Assembly (NCBI RefSeq): GCF_035917455.1
Contig: NZ_CP109078.1
Span: forward strand, 496,001 to 560,000
From: Micromonospora sp. NBC_01796
Lineage (GTDB): Bacteria; Actinomycetota; Actinomycetes; Mycobacteriales; Micromonosporaceae
Length of the DNA: 64,000 bases
Direction: 5' to 3'
Shown here: positions 25,293 through 34,612 of the stretch, in pieces
Numbering within the stretch: the first letter of the stretch is position 1
Layout: every line of letters starts with the position of its first letter
Position numbers and translations under genes: made by a program
The notes under the pieces: model-generated
Database searches by the model: none
Seen by the model: only the letters and a program-made list of their open reading frames with translations
Told to the model about the DNA's origin: nothing

Positions 25293-25934
25293 GTGACCGG
25301 ACCGACCACGAAGCGACAGGCCGCCGCTGAGCAGACTCGCCAGAGACTGCTGGCTGCCGCGACAGAGCAGTTCTCCCGGCGCCCCTACGCCGAGGTGACG
25401 GTAGGAGACATCGCCCGCACCGCCGGGGTGTCCCAGGGACTGGTCGCACACCACTTCGAAAACAAGTGCGGCGCCTACCTGGCGACGCTGCGCGAGGTTC
25501 GCCGGAGCCTCGGAACCTTGCCAGCCACCCGCCCGGATCTGCCGCCCGGCGCCCGTCTGCGCCTGTACTGGGAAGGGCACTTCACGTATCTGGCGGCCCA
25601 TCCGGACCTGGCCCTGAACCTGATCCTGTCCGACCCCGGCACAACCGAGGCCACCACCGAATTCGAGGCCGCCCGCCGCGAGGGCCTCCACGACATGTGC
25701 CTGATCCTCGATCTGGACCCCGACAACCCCGCCGTCACGATGGCGCTACGGGCATTCGGTGCGGGCATCGACCGACTCACCGCGGAATGGCTCCGCGCGG
25801 GACAATCATTCACCGTCCCGGTGCTCGTCGAGGCGGGCATCCAACTCCTGGCCGGAGCACTGCGCGGACTACCCCTGATCGAGCCCGGTACCCGGGTCGA
25901 CAACGCCCTCCAACAACTCCTCGCGAAGCACTGA
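25293..25934 (+). CDS. TetR-family transcriptional regulator
   Basis: A 213-residue regulator. The N-terminal helix-turn-helix (residues ~12-58: RQRLLAAATEQFSRRPYAEVTVGDIARTAGVSQ split by the recognition helix GLVAHHF) is canonical TetR, and the rest is an all-helical ligand domain. GTG at 25293 with AAGGAG 10 bases upstream is used; the longer frame upstream would run across the operators. It is divergent from the SDR gene and very likely binds the twin TGAACGCCGTTCA sites. The inducing ligand is unknown. Confidence 0.88.
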   Translation: MTGPTTKRQAAAEQTRQRLLAAATEQFSRRPYAEVTVGDIARTAGVSQGLVAHHFENKCGAYLATLREVRRSLGTLPATRPDLPPGARLRLYWEGHFTYLAAHPDLALNLILSDPGTTEATTEFEAARREGLHDMCLILDLDPDNPAVTMALRAFGAGIDRLTAEWLRAGQSFTVPVLVEAGIQLLAGALRGLPLIEPGTRVDNALQQLLAKH

Positions 25935-26046
25935 ATCCTGTCCCACTGACACTGTCGGGCAGGTGGCCGGGTCGGGCAGGGCCGTGTCGACGAGCGCGAA
26001 CCGGCCGGTGCCCTTGCGGTACCAGCGGCTGTGTGATCATTTTCGG

Positions 26047-26856
26047 ATGCTGGTGGAGAGTGTGCACGACCGGGCCGAACTGGCCGACCTGTTGCTCCGT
26101 ACACCGGACCTGCGGGCGTACGAGCTGGGTGACCTCGACGACCGCTTCTGGCCGTACACGACCTGGTACCGGCGGGGCGAGGCGTTGGCGCTGCTCTTCC
26201 ACGGCGCCGGCATGCCCATCCTGCTGGCCCTGGACACCCCGGACCGGTCCGGTGCGCTGGCCGAACTGGTCGCGGATCTGCGCCCGCTGCTCCCCCGCCG
26301 GTTCTACGCCCACCTCTCCCCCGGGGTGACGGCGGCACTGGAGCCGGAGTTCGCGGCCGACTCGAACGGTCCGCACCTGAAGATGGCGCTGACCGAACCG
26401 ACCCGGCTGGACCGTTGGTCGGCGGCGGAGATCGCCTCGACCGGCCCGGCGGAGGTGGTCGAGCTGACCACGACGAACCTGACCGAGGTGGCCGGGTTCT
26501 ACGAACTGGCCTACCCGGCGCACTCGTTCGTCCCCCGGATGATCGAGCAGGGTCCGTACGTCGGGGTCCGGCGCGGCGGTGAGCTGGTCGCGGTGGCCGG
26601 GGTGCACGTCTTCTCGCCCCGCTACCGGGTGGCCGCGATCGGCAACGTGGCCACCCACCCGCAGGCCCGTGGCCAGGGGCTCGCCTCGGTGGCGGTGGCC
26701 GAGCTGTGCCGCCGGATGCTGACGACGGTCGACCGGATCGCCCTGAACGTCAAGGCGGACAACAACGCCGCGATCGCGCTCTACAACCGGCTCGGGTTCA
26801 GCCCGGTCGCGGACTACACCGAACTGACCTTCACCGCACGGGGTACGTCGAACTGA
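26047..26856 (+). CDS. GNAT-family N-acetyltransferase
   Basis: A 269-residue protein with a variable N-terminal half and a C-terminal GCN5-related acetyltransferase domain. The acetyl-CoA loop is seen as NVATHPQARGQGLAS, followed by NVKADNNAAIALYNRLGF, the usual end of the fold. The N-terminal half resembles the non-catalytic GNAT-like domain of FR47-type proteins. ATG at 26047 is chosen by family length; it has no clear ribosome-binding site, and the frame is open from 25963. The acceptor substrate is unknown. It ends at a strong hairpin shared with the convergent kelch gene. Confidence 0.8.
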   Translation: MLVESVHDRAELADLLLRTPDLRAYELGDLDDRFWPYTTWYRRGEALALLFHGAGMPILLALDTPDRSGALAELVADLRPLLPRRFYAHLSPGVTAALEPEFAADSNGPHLKMALTEPTRLDRWSAAEIASTGPAEVVELTTTNLTEVAGFYELAYPAHSFVPRMIEQGPYVGVRRGGELVAVAGVHVFSPRYRVAAIGNVATHPQARGQGLASVAVAELCRRMLTTVDRIALNVKADNNAAIALYNRLGFSPVADYTELTFTARGTSN

Positions 26857-26906
26857 CGTTCGCCGCACGGAACACGTTCGACTGACCTGCGCCACGCTGC
26901 GGTGAC

Positions 26907-26961
26907 CCGGCCTCCGGGGTGGTGCGGGGATCCCCACATTCCGTACCACCCCGGAGGCCGG
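26907..26961. terminator. Bidirectional hairpin terminator
   Basis: A perfect 17-bp inverted repeat (26907-26923 and 26945-26961, CCGGCCTCCGGGGTGGT and its complement) with a 21-base loop that contains a second small hairpin (GGGGATCCCC). It lies between convergent stops. Confidence 0.8.
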
Positions 26962-26964
26962 TGC

Positions 26965-29900
26965 TCAGGGACAGCCGGCCGGTACGAGCCGGAGGTCGGC
27001 CACACTGGTCGTGCCCGGGGACACCGGCACGGTACGACTGACCGGTGTCCAGTTCCCGCCGCCGGCCACCACGGCGACGCTGCCCGTACCGGCGTCGAGC
27101 CAGCGGGTGAAGCGTCCCTGGGGGTCGGTGGTCAGCGCGTACCGGGAGCCACCCGCGTCCAGCCATACCGGGATCCCGGCCAGCGGTCGGTCCACGCCCG
27201 CACAGTCCACCCCGGTCACCGTGCCACCGACCGCACCCCACCCGGCAGGAGCGGCCACGGTGAACGTCACCGGTACGACGGTGGTCGGGTACGGCGTGTT
27301 CCCGCGCAACAGCAGCGCGGCCGAGTACGTGCCCGGCTGGTCGAGTACGCCCGCGTCCAGGGTCACCGACAGCCGGACCGTACGGCCCGCAGCGAGCACG
27401 CTGGCGGTGGGGGTGGCGGCCAGCCAGGCGCTGTCCCGGTCACTGCCGCAGTCGGTCCGACCGGGCAGCACCTCGGCGAACGGCGCCCGACCGTACCGGG
27501 CGAAGCTGCCGCCGATCCGGTAGAAGCCGCACGCGCTCGCGCCCCGGTAGAGCGCGTTGACCGCGTTCGGCAGCGCCGACCAGGCATCGCTCACCGGGTC
27601 GTAGGCGAACCCCTGGTTGGTGATGGTGCTGCCGTCGTCGGTGACCCCGCCGGAGAGGTTGAGCCGGCCGTCGGCCACGGCGTAACCCGCCGCCCAGAGG
27701 TCGATCGGCAGGTCCGCGAGGCGGGTCCAGGTGTCGGTGATCGGGTCGTACCGGTACGTCGACCGGCTGCTCTCCTCGGCCACCCCGCCGGCGCAGTAGA
27801 CCGCCGCCTCGATCGCGCCGCAGGAGACCCAGGCGACCGGTTCGGGGTAGCCGGCCAGGGAGTCCCACCGGTCGGCGACCGGGTCGTACCGGAAGACGTC
27901 GGAGGAGGATCCGCAGTCGTAGCCCTCGGGGTGGCATCCGCCGACCACGTAGAGCTGCTTGTCCAGCACGGCAGCCCCGGCCGCGGCGGTCCCCTGCGGG
28001 ATCGGCGCCCCGGTGGACCAGGTGTCGGTGGCCGGGTCGTAGACGTCCAGGCTCGGTTCCACCTCGGCCGGGATGTTGGTGCCGCTCCAGCCACCGGTGA
28101 CGTAGAGCCGGTCGCCGAGGAACGCCGCCACCGGCCGCTGCCGGGCCACCGGGAGCGGGGCGAACGCCGTCCACCGGTCGGTGGCCGGGTCGTAGACGTA
28201 GGCGTTGCGGACCCGGCCCGTGTCGACGTTCCCGCCGACCGAGTAGATCCTGCCCCGGTACTCGGCCGCCGCGTTGTCGGCCAGATCGAGCGGGTAGTCG
28301 GCGATGCTGCGCCAGCCGGACCCGGCGGTCGCCGCCCGCACCCCGGCGCGCTGCGGCGCCTCGGCCGGTTGCCCGGCCGGCCGGGCGAGCCCGTCGGCGT
28401 CCGGCGAGAAGCGTCCGCTGATCCGGCGCACCGGAGCCCCGGTCCCGTTGCTCGCGCCGCTCATGCTGGTCCCGCTGGTCGTGGCGCTCGCGCCGTTCAT
28501 GCTGGTCCCGCTGGTCGCGGCGCTCGCGCCGCTCATGCTGGTCCCGCTGGTCGCGGCGTTCGCGCCGCTCATGCTGGTCCCGCTGGTCGCGGCGTTCGCG
28601 CCGGTCGCGTCGGTCGGCGGTACGGAGCCGTCGGTCGGCGGTACGGAGCCGTCGGTCGGGCCCGTACCCGGCCGCTCGGCGACGGTCAGCTCGATCGGGG
28701 CGGTGCCGGTGTTGGTCACGTCCAACGAGACGGTGGTCCGACCACCGATCGGGGCGGCGCCGGTCAGTGCCGCGGTACCAACCGTCAGTGCCCCGGTGGG
28801 CAGGTCGAAGTTGACCCTGGTGGTCTGGTCGGCCGGCACCGAGGGGCGCTTGCGCATCGGCTGGTAGCCGCGCATCGACGCAGTGAGTTGGGTGGTCGCC
28901 GTACTCGGGTTGAACATCCAGTAGAAGCCGTCGTCGAGCCGGGGGTCGTCCCCGGTCGCCGCCGTGGACACGGTCGCCTCCGCGACTCCCACCGTCGCGC
29001 CGACCAGCGGGGATGCGGTGTTGGCGTCCCGGACGTAACCGGCCACCAGCCCACCGGCGACGGGTACGCACGAGTGCTCGCCGACCCAGACCCGGTCCAC
29101 CTGCCACCAGTCACCCGCGGTCAGCTCCCCCTCGAAGTAGTGGAACCGGATCCGCGCGTCCGGCTGGCCGGCGGCCTGCGGGATCGGCAGCGTCACCTGC
29201 ACCGGTCCGCGTACGGCGTCGTCCGCGTGCCACACGTTCGACCAGCTTCCACCACCGTCGACGGAGAGGTCGACCTCGGCGATCCCGGCGTCCTCCGGGT
29301 AGTCGGGGGTGTTGAAGTCGCTGGCGAAACCAATGGTGGGCGAAGCGACCCCGGTCAGGTCGACCACCGGCGAGACGAGCGCGGTGTCCTGCCGGGCGGG
29401 TCCGCCGTACAGGTCGCTCTCGGCGATCGCGAACCCGCCGGTGGCCCCGGTCAGGTTGCCCCGCTCGCCCGGGTCGTCGAAGCTCCACACCTGCTCGTTG
29501 CCGAGGTTGTCCAGGACCGACCAGCCGTCCGGCGCGGTGGTCCCACCGGTGTCGAAGAGTTCGACCAGGCCGTTCGCCCGGTGGGTGTAACCGGGTGCGA
29601 CGCACGCGTCCGCGTCGACCGGGAGCGCCAGGTCGACCACCGTGTCCGCGGTGCCGACCTCGATCTGCCGGGTCAGCTCGGGATAACCCGGATACCGGGA
29701 CTGCACCCGCAGCGTGTACGGCTGGCCGACCGGCAACCGAAGCTGGTACGCGCCGGTGAACGGGGCACTGGTCGCGGTGGCAGCCGGTCTTCCGTCGACG
29801 CTGACCGTGGCCCAGAGCGGCCAGCCGTGCCCGGACGCGTCCCGTACCGCACCGCTGATCAGGACGGTGTCGGCGGCGTACGCGGCCGGTGCCGGTACGG

Positions 29901-29973
29901 CGGCGGTGAGCAGCGCGGCGAGCAGGCCCGCCGTACCGAGTCGCCGGCCGGGGTCGGATCGGCGCGGGGTCAT
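26965..29973 (-). CDS. Large secreted kelch-repeat protein, protease-less paralogue of the adjacent S8 protease
   Basis: A 1002-residue exported protein: signal peptide 1-34; a carboxypeptidase-regulatory-like beta domain; a MAM/jelly-roll-like region with paired cysteines; a Ser/Thr-rich low-complexity linker with four 12-residue repeats (GANAATSGTSMS) and a PTDGSVP repeat; then kelch repeats (IYSVGG, YVTGGW, YVVGGC, YCAGG, LSGG) forming a beta-propeller; and a C-terminal beta domain. From residue ~34 it aligns by eye with the C-terminal two-thirds of the S8 protease upstream, including GHGWPL(W/Y)ATVSV. It has no protease domain. ATG 29973 overlaps the protease stop (ATGA), so the two are co-translated. 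Likely role is binding a surface or substrate; a direct function is not known. Confidence 0.85.
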   Translation of the reverse strand: MTPRRSDPGRRLGTAGLLAALLTAAVPAPAAYAADTVLISGAVRDASGHGWPLWATVSVDGRPAATATSAPFTGAYQLRLPVGQPYTLRVQSRYPGYPELTRQIEVGTADTVVDLALPVDADACVAPGYTHRANGLVELFDTGGTTAPDGWSVLDNLGNEQVWSFDDPGERGNLTGATGGFAIAESDLYGGPARQDTALVSPVVDLTGVASPTIGFASDFNTPDYPEDAGIAEVDLSVDGGGSWSNVWHADDAVRGPVQVTLPIPQAAGQPDARIRFHYFEGELTAGDWWQVDRVWVGEHSCVPVAGGLVAGYVRDANTASPLVGATVGVAEATVSTAATGDDPRLDDGFYWMFNPSTATTQLTASMRGYQPMRKRPSVPADQTTRVNFDLPTGALTVGTAALTGAAPIGGRTTVSLDVTNTGTAPIELTVAERPGTGPTDGSVPPTDGSVPPTDATGANAATSGTSMSGANAATSGTSMSGASAATSGTSMNGASATTSGTSMSGASNGTGAPVRRISGRFSPDADGLARPAGQPAEAPQRAGVRAATAGSGWRSIADYPLDLADNAAAEYRGRIYSVGGNVDTGRVRNAYVYDPATDRWTAFAPLPVARQRPVAAFLGDRLYVTGGWSGTNIPAEVEPSLDVYDPATDTWSTGAPIPQGTAAAGAAVLDKQLYVVGGCHPEGYDCGSSSDVFRYDPVADRWDSLAGYPEPVAWVSCGAIEAAVYCAGGVAEESSRSTYRYDPITDTWTRLADLPIDLWAAGYAVADGRLNLSGGVTDDGSTITNQGFAYDPVSDAWSALPNAVNALYRGASACGFYRIGGSFARYGRAPFAEVLPGRTDCGSDRDSAWLAATPTASVLAAGRTVRLSVTLDAGVLDQPGTYSAALLLRGNTPYPTTVVPVTFTVAAPAGWGAVGGTVTGVDCAGVDRPLAGIPVWLDAGGSRYALTTDPQGRFTRWLDAGTGSVAVVAGGGNWTPVSRTVPVSPGTTSVADLRLVPAGCP
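28459..28660. repeat. Coding tandem repeats (36 bp x4, then 21 bp x2)
   Basis: Within the kelch gene, four 36-bp units of GCTCATGCTGGTCCCGCTGG type encode the 12-residue linker repeat. At their right, a 21-bp unit with GTCGGCGGTACGGAGCC encodes the PTDGSVP repeat. Such a linker could vary in length between strains. Confidence 0.8.
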
Positions 29974-32900
29974 GAGGTCCTCCCAGGGGTGGCACAGCCG
30001 GTGGAGTCGAGGGTGATGTCGTGGACCACGTCTGCGCCGGCGCCGACTTCGACGGTTGCCCGGTACGGGAACCACCCCTCGGCGACGACCAGCAGTTCGG
30101 GCCGGCCTTCGCCGGGATCGAGCCAGAGCCCGTAACCGCCGGAGGCGTCGGTGTTCACGGTGTACGCCGCCGCACCGGCGGTCACCCGTACGGTGGCGCC
30201 GGGCAGCGGGGTACGGGTGCCGGCGCAGTCGGAGCCGGTCACGGTGCCGGTGATCCGACCCCACCCGGCCGGCGGCGTGACCGTCAGCCGCACCGGCACC
30301 GTGACCGTGTCGTAGGGGGTGCCGTCGCGCAGCACCAGCCGGGCCGCGTACGTCCCCGGCTGGCTCAGCCGGGCCGCGTCGAACGTCACCTCGACCTCGA
30401 CCTCACCCCCGGCCGGTACGGTGATCCGCGCCGGATCGGTGTGCAGCCACGACACCGCGTCGGTGCCGTCGCAGTTGGCGTAACCCGGCAGGGTCTCGGC
30501 CAGCCGGGTGCCGAGCCCGGCGTTCGCGGCACCACCGATCTTGTAGAGACCGCAGCCGCTCCCACCCCGGTAGAGGGCGTAGGTGGAGTTGGGCAGCGCC
30601 GACCAGGCATTGCCCACCGGGTCGTAGGCGAAGCCCTCGTTGGTCAGCTCCTCGCCCCGACTGGTCACCCCGCCGGAGACCAGCAGCCGGCCGTCGGCGA
30701 CCGCGTACCCCATGCCCCAGAGGTCGATCGGGAGCCGGGCCAGCGTGGTCCAGGTGTCGGTCGCCGGGTCGTACCGGAAGGTCGACGCGCTGGTGACCGT
30801 CTCGGTGGCCCCACCGGCGCAGTAGAGCTGGCCGCCGATGCCGCCGCAGGCCGCCCAGGCGGTGTTCTTCGGGTAGTCGGCCAGCCGGGACCAGGTCTGC
30901 GCGACCGGGTCGAACCGGAGCACGGTGTTACTGCCGCAGAACCCGGAGACGCAGCCTCCGACCAGGTAGAGCTTGTCATCGAGTACGGCGTTCGCCGCAC
31001 CGGCGCGTGCCTCCGGCGCCGCCGGGCCGGACGACCAGGTGTCGGTACCCGGGTCGTAGACGTCGACGTCGAAGCGGGGATCCCCGCTGGTGCCCCAGCC
31101 GCCGACCACGTAGAGCTTGCCGCCGAGGAAACCGACGGCCGGCTTCTGCCGGGCGCGGGGCAGCGGTGCGAGCGGCTGCCAGGCGCCGGCGGACGGGTCG
31201 TAGGCGAAGACGTCGGTGACCGGACCGGCCGGTCCGTCGCCGCCGACCGAGTAGATCCGCCCGTCGAGGGTGGCGACCGCGTTGTCCATCACCGGGATCG
31301 GGTAGTCGGCGATGGTGGCCCACGGTGCCGCCGCCACGGTTGCCAGCGGCGCGGCCGGACCGGTGGCCGCCGAAGCGCCCGGCTCGGTGGCCGCGGCAGG
31401 TGCGGTGGGCCGGACCCGGCCGAGCGGGTAGTCGCCCGGAATCCGCTGCCGGGGCGCTCCCGCGCCGGTCACGGAGGTGCCGCCGGTGGGTTCCTCGACC
31501 AGGTCCAGTTCGGCCGCGGCGGAGCCCGAGTTGCGTACGGTCAGGGTCGCCCGTCCCGACTCGCCCAGCCGTACCGAGGACTCCAGCGCGGACTGGGCCA
31601 CGCTGACCTGACCGGCACCGAGGGTGAAGTTCAGCCGGGTCACCGCGTCCGCCGCCACCGTCACCGGTTTGGTCTGCGCGTGGTAGCGGTCCAGGGTGGT
31701 CCGCACCTGCGTCACCCCGTCGAGCGGGGCGAAGAGCCAGTAGAACCCGTCGTCCAGGCCGGCGTCCTCCGGGGTCGCCACGGTCGTGGTGGTCAGCTCC
31801 GGGTGTCCCACCGGCCGTACCGTCGCACCGGGCAGGGTCGCCCCGGTGTTGCGGTCGGTGACCGAACCGCTGACCAGTCCACCGGGCACCTCGACGCAGC
31901 GCCGGTCGCCGACGCGTACGTTGTCCACCTGCCAGCGCAGGTCGAGCACGGCCTCGTAGTGGAACCGGACCCGTACGCCCGACCGGTTGGCCGCCTGCGG
32001 GATCGGCACCTGAACGGTCGCCGGGCCGCGCAGCGCCTCGGTGGTACGCCGCCACGCGGTCGCCCAGGTCTCACCGCCGTCTATCGACACGTCGACCGAC
32101 GCACTGGACTGCTGCCCGGTCTCGTAGTGGGTGTCGAACCAGACCGCCGGGGTGCCGACGCCGGTCAGGTCCAGCGGCGGCGAGACCAGTGCGGTGTCCT
32201 GCCAGCTGTCGGCGCCGTACTCGCCGCTGTCGACGGCGGCGAAGCCCCCGGACCCGCCGGTACGGTTCCGCTCGGTCGAGTCGTACCGCCAGACCTGCCC
32301 GGTACCGGCCGCGTCGGTTACCGTCCAGTCCGCCGGGGGTACGTCGTCGAAGTTCTGCGCGTACCGCTGCTCCGGCTCCTGCCCCCGGTAACCGGGTGCG
32401 GTGCAGGCGTACCGGTCGACCGGCAGGGTGAAGTCCCGGACCAGGTTCCGGCCGGCAACCTCGACGGGTGCGCTGACCGGCTGGTGGCCGGGGTATCGGG
32501 CGGTCACGGTGAGCTGGTAGCGCTGCCCGGCCGGCAGGGTGAACCTGTAGCTGCCGTCCGACGGCCGGGTGTAGAAGGTCCCGTTCGGTACGCCGGCCAC
32601 CGAGACGGTCGCGTAGAGCGGCCAGCCGTGGTCGGCCCCCTCGGTCACCTTGCCGCTGATCGTGACCGTGTCCACCTTGGTCAGCCGGAAGTCGTGCCGG
32701 GCCTCGCCTGCGGTGGTGACGGTCAGCGTGGCGGTCTGCGGGGCGTACCCGAATCTGGTCGCCGTCACGGTGTAGTCGCCGACCGGGACGAGCGCGTCGA
32801 AGGCGCCCTGCGCGTCGGTGCCGAGGGTGCGGTTCGCCGCCCCGGTCAGGGTGAGTTCGGCACCGGCGAGCGGTGCGCCGCCGGCCGCGTCGACGACCGT

Positions 32901-34430
32901 CCCCCGGATCGGGCCGGCGGTCGCGCGGGGTGCGGCGGTGACGGCCGCGTACACGTCGAGCCGGCCCTCGCCGTAGACGTTGTTGTCGGCCGGGGTGCCG
33001 CCGCAGCTCGTGTCGTCGACGTCGACCGCGGTCCGGTCGAGCAGCGCCCTGGTGGCCGGGATGTCACCGACCAGGGCCGGGGCGGCCGACCAGAGCAGGG
33101 CGATCGCACCGGCCACGTGCGGGGAGGCCATCGAGGTGCCGGTCTTGGCCCCGTAACCGGATCCGGGTACGGCGGAGCGGACGTTGACGCCGGGCGCGGA
33201 GATGTTCGGCTTCACGTCCCCGTCGGCGCCCGGCCCCCGGCTGGACCACGGGTCGATCACCCCGTTCACGTCGTACATGCCCGCCGCGTACGTCAGCAGG
33301 CTGTCGCCGGGTGTGCCGGCGGTGTCGCAGGCCGGGCCGGAGTTGCCGTTGGAGTACATCGGGAAGATGCCCGAGGCCAGCCAGGCGGTGAGCACCTGGT
33401 CGAACCACGGGTTCTCCTCGCCGCCGTTGTCCTCGCCCCAGGAGTTGTTCACGATGTTCGGGCGTTTCGACGGCAGCGGGTTGGCGCCGGCGCTGTCGGT
33501 CGGGGCGAGCATCCACTCGGCGGAGGAGAGCAGGGCGAAGTCCGAGCAGCTACTGGCCTCGCAGCCCTTGGCGGCGATCCACCGGGCGCCGGGCGCCACG
33601 CCGATCCGGTTGCCGGCACCGCCGTCGCCGACCATCGTGCCCATGGTGTGGGTACCGTGGCCCGAGTTGTCGCACGGTTCGACCGCGCCGGCCGAGCAGA
33701 TCGAGGCCGGGTCGTACCAGTTGTAGTTGTGGTCGAACGAGCCGTCGCCGTGGTTGCCCCGGTAGGAGGCGACCAGGGCCGGGTGGTCGTACTGGACCCC
33801 GGAGTCGATGTTGGCGATGACGATCCCCTCGCCCCGGTCGCCGTAGTCCCGCCACACCCGGTCGGCGCCGATGTCCGCCACACCCCACTCCACCTCGGAT
33901 GCGGCGGCGGCCCGTGCCACCGCCGCACCGTCGGCCGGTCGGGGTTCGGGCAGGGCGTGCGTCTGTGCCGCGTACAGGCCGTGGACTTCGGTCCGGCGGG
34001 ACAGCCGGTCGGCGAGTTCACGGTCACCGCCGAAGACGTAGACCGCGTTGGCGACGGAGAAGCCCCGGTAGCGCACCTTGGCGGTGGCGAGTTGGTCGCG
34101 TACCGCCCGCTGGCTCCGGTCGGCCTGCCGGCGCAGGGTCTCCAGTACGGCCGCCCCGCGCCCGTCCCAGTCACCGCTCGCGGCGGCGGCGTCCAACTCG
34201 GCCCGGTCCCGGGCGGTCCGGTCACCGAAGGTCACCAGGAAGTCGGTGCTGGCACCGGTGTCGAGGCTCCGGCTCAGCGCCACGTCGATCTTCGCCCGGG
34301 CGCCGTCCGGGCCGGCACCGGGCACCGATCCGGCGGCCCCGAACATCGCCGACACGACCAGCACCAGGGCGCAGAGCAACCCGGCCCCGAGCGGATGCGG
34401 GAAAGGTCTCGTCCGACTGGCAGACCGCAC
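29970..34430 (-). CDS. Giant secreted S8 (subtilisin) protease with C-terminal kelch propeller
   Basis: A 1486-residue exported serine protease. Signal-like helix at 12-34; an inhibitor-I9-like propeptide to ~165; subtilase domain ~180-500 with the full triad Asp209 (NIDSG), His258 (GHGTHT) and Ser433 (GTSMASPHVAG) and the oxyanion Asn329 (VNNSWG). Then come carboxypeptidase-regulatory-like domains (~505-680), a jelly-roll region, kelch repeats (~1065-1330) and beta domains. The modules from ~600 on are duplicated in the next gene. GTG at 34430 has GGGAG 7 bases upstream. It is divergent from a LuxR/AAA regulator with a perfect palindrome midway. It probably digests extracellular protein, with the propeller for targeting. 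Confidence 0.92.
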   Translation of the reverse strand: MRSASRTRPFPHPLGAGLLCALVLVVSAMFGAAGSVPGAGPDGARAKIDVALSRSLDTGASTDFLVTFGDRTARDRAELDAAAASGDWDGRGAAVLETLRRQADRSQRAVRDQLATAKVRYRGFSVANAVYVFGGDRELADRLSRRTEVHGLYAAQTHALPEPRPADGAAVARAAAASEVEWGVADIGADRVWRDYGDRGEGIVIANIDSGVQYDHPALVASYRGNHGDGSFDHNYNWYDPASICSAGAVEPCDNSGHGTHTMGTMVGDGGAGNRIGVAPGARWIAAKGCEASSCSDFALLSSAEWMLAPTDSAGANPLPSKRPNIVNNSWGEDNGGEENPWFDQVLTAWLASGIFPMYSNGNSGPACDTAGTPGDSLLTYAAGMYDVNGVIDPWSSRGPGADGDVKPNISAPGVNVRSAVPGSGYGAKTGTSMASPHVAGAIALLWSAAPALVGDIPATRALLDRTAVDVDDTSCGGTPADNNVYGEGRLDVYAAVTAAPRATAGPIRGTVVDAAGGAPLAGAELTLTGAANRTLGTDAQGAFDALVPVGDYTVTATRFGYAPQTATLTVTTAGEARHDFRLTKVDTVTISGKVTEGADHGWPLYATVSVAGVPNGTFYTRPSDGSYRFTLPAGQRYQLTVTARYPGHQPVSAPVEVAGRNLVRDFTLPVDRYACTAPGYRGQEPEQRYAQNFDDVPPADWTVTDAAGTGQVWRYDSTERNRTGGSGGFAAVDSGEYGADSWQDTALVSPPLDLTGVGTPAVWFDTHYETGQQSSASVDVSIDGGETWATAWRRTTEALRGPATVQVPIPQAANRSGVRVRFHYEAVLDLRWQVDNVRVGDRRCVEVPGGLVSGSVTDRNTGATLPGATVRPVGHPELTTTTVATPEDAGLDDGFYWLFAPLDGVTQVRTTLDRYHAQTKPVTVAADAVTRLNFTLGAGQVSVAQSALESSVRLGESGRATLTVRNSGSAAAELDLVEEPTGGTSVTGAGAPRQRIPGDYPLGRVRPTAPAAATEPGASAATGPAAPLATVAAAPWATIADYPIPVMDNAVATLDGRIYSVGGDGPAGPVTDVFAYDPSAGAWQPLAPLPRARQKPAVGFLGGKLYVVGGWGTSGDPRFDVDVYDPGTDTWSSGPAAPEARAGAANAVLDDKLYLVGGCVSGFCGSNTVLRFDPVAQTWSRLADYPKNTAWAACGGIGGQLYCAGGATETVTSASTFRYDPATDTWTTLARLPIDLWGMGYAVADGRLLVSGGVTSRGEELTNEGFAYDPVGNAWSALPNSTYALYRGGSGCGLYKIGGAANAGLGTRLAETLPGYANCDGTDAVSWLHTDPARITVPAGGEVEVEVTFDAARLSQPGTYAARLVLRDGTPYDTVTVPVRLTVTPPAGWGRITGTVTGSDCAGTRTPLPGATVRVTAGAAAYTVNTDASGGYGLWLDPGEGRPELLVVAEGWFPYRATVEVGAGADVVHDITLDSTGCATPGRTS

Positions 34431-34512
34431 AGTTGCGCTCCCTCATGCTCGACCGGTGGCGGCACCGGTAGCTCGACCGGTGCCTGGACCGGTGCGTCGA
34501 CAACCGTCCGAA

Positions 34513-34529
34513 CATCTGTTGAACAGATG
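34513..34529. promoter_or_regulatory. Perfect 17-bp palindrome between S8 protease and LuxR genes
   Basis: CATCTGTTGAACAGATG is symmetric about its central G and sits almost exactly midway (about 90 bases) between the two divergent start codons. It is a good candidate operator for the LuxR-type protein or another regulator. The left half recurs at 20859-20872. Confidence 0.6.
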
Positions 34530-34612
34530 CCGCAACAGGTTGAAGGCAATGGATCATGCGGCGGTGGGTAGAGTGATCCGTACCCGCTACGGAACTTTGA
34601 AGGCGTACCCCG

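Noticed and set aside
25268-25330. ATG at 25268 as start for the TetR gene
   Set aside because: It is out of frame with the helix-turn-helix coding sequence; GTG 25293 is in frame and has a ribosome-binding site.
26902-30135. A 1077-codon plus-strand open frame opposite the kelch gene
   Set aside because: Arginine- and glycine-rich shadow frame with low-complexity translation; the minus strand carries the real protein with signal peptide and kelch repeats.
30021-34571. A 1516-codon open frame on the plus strand opposite the S8 protease gene
   Set aside because: It is the antisense shadow of a gene with clear catalytic motifs; high GC content keeps the opposite frame open. It has no start signal or recognisable domain.
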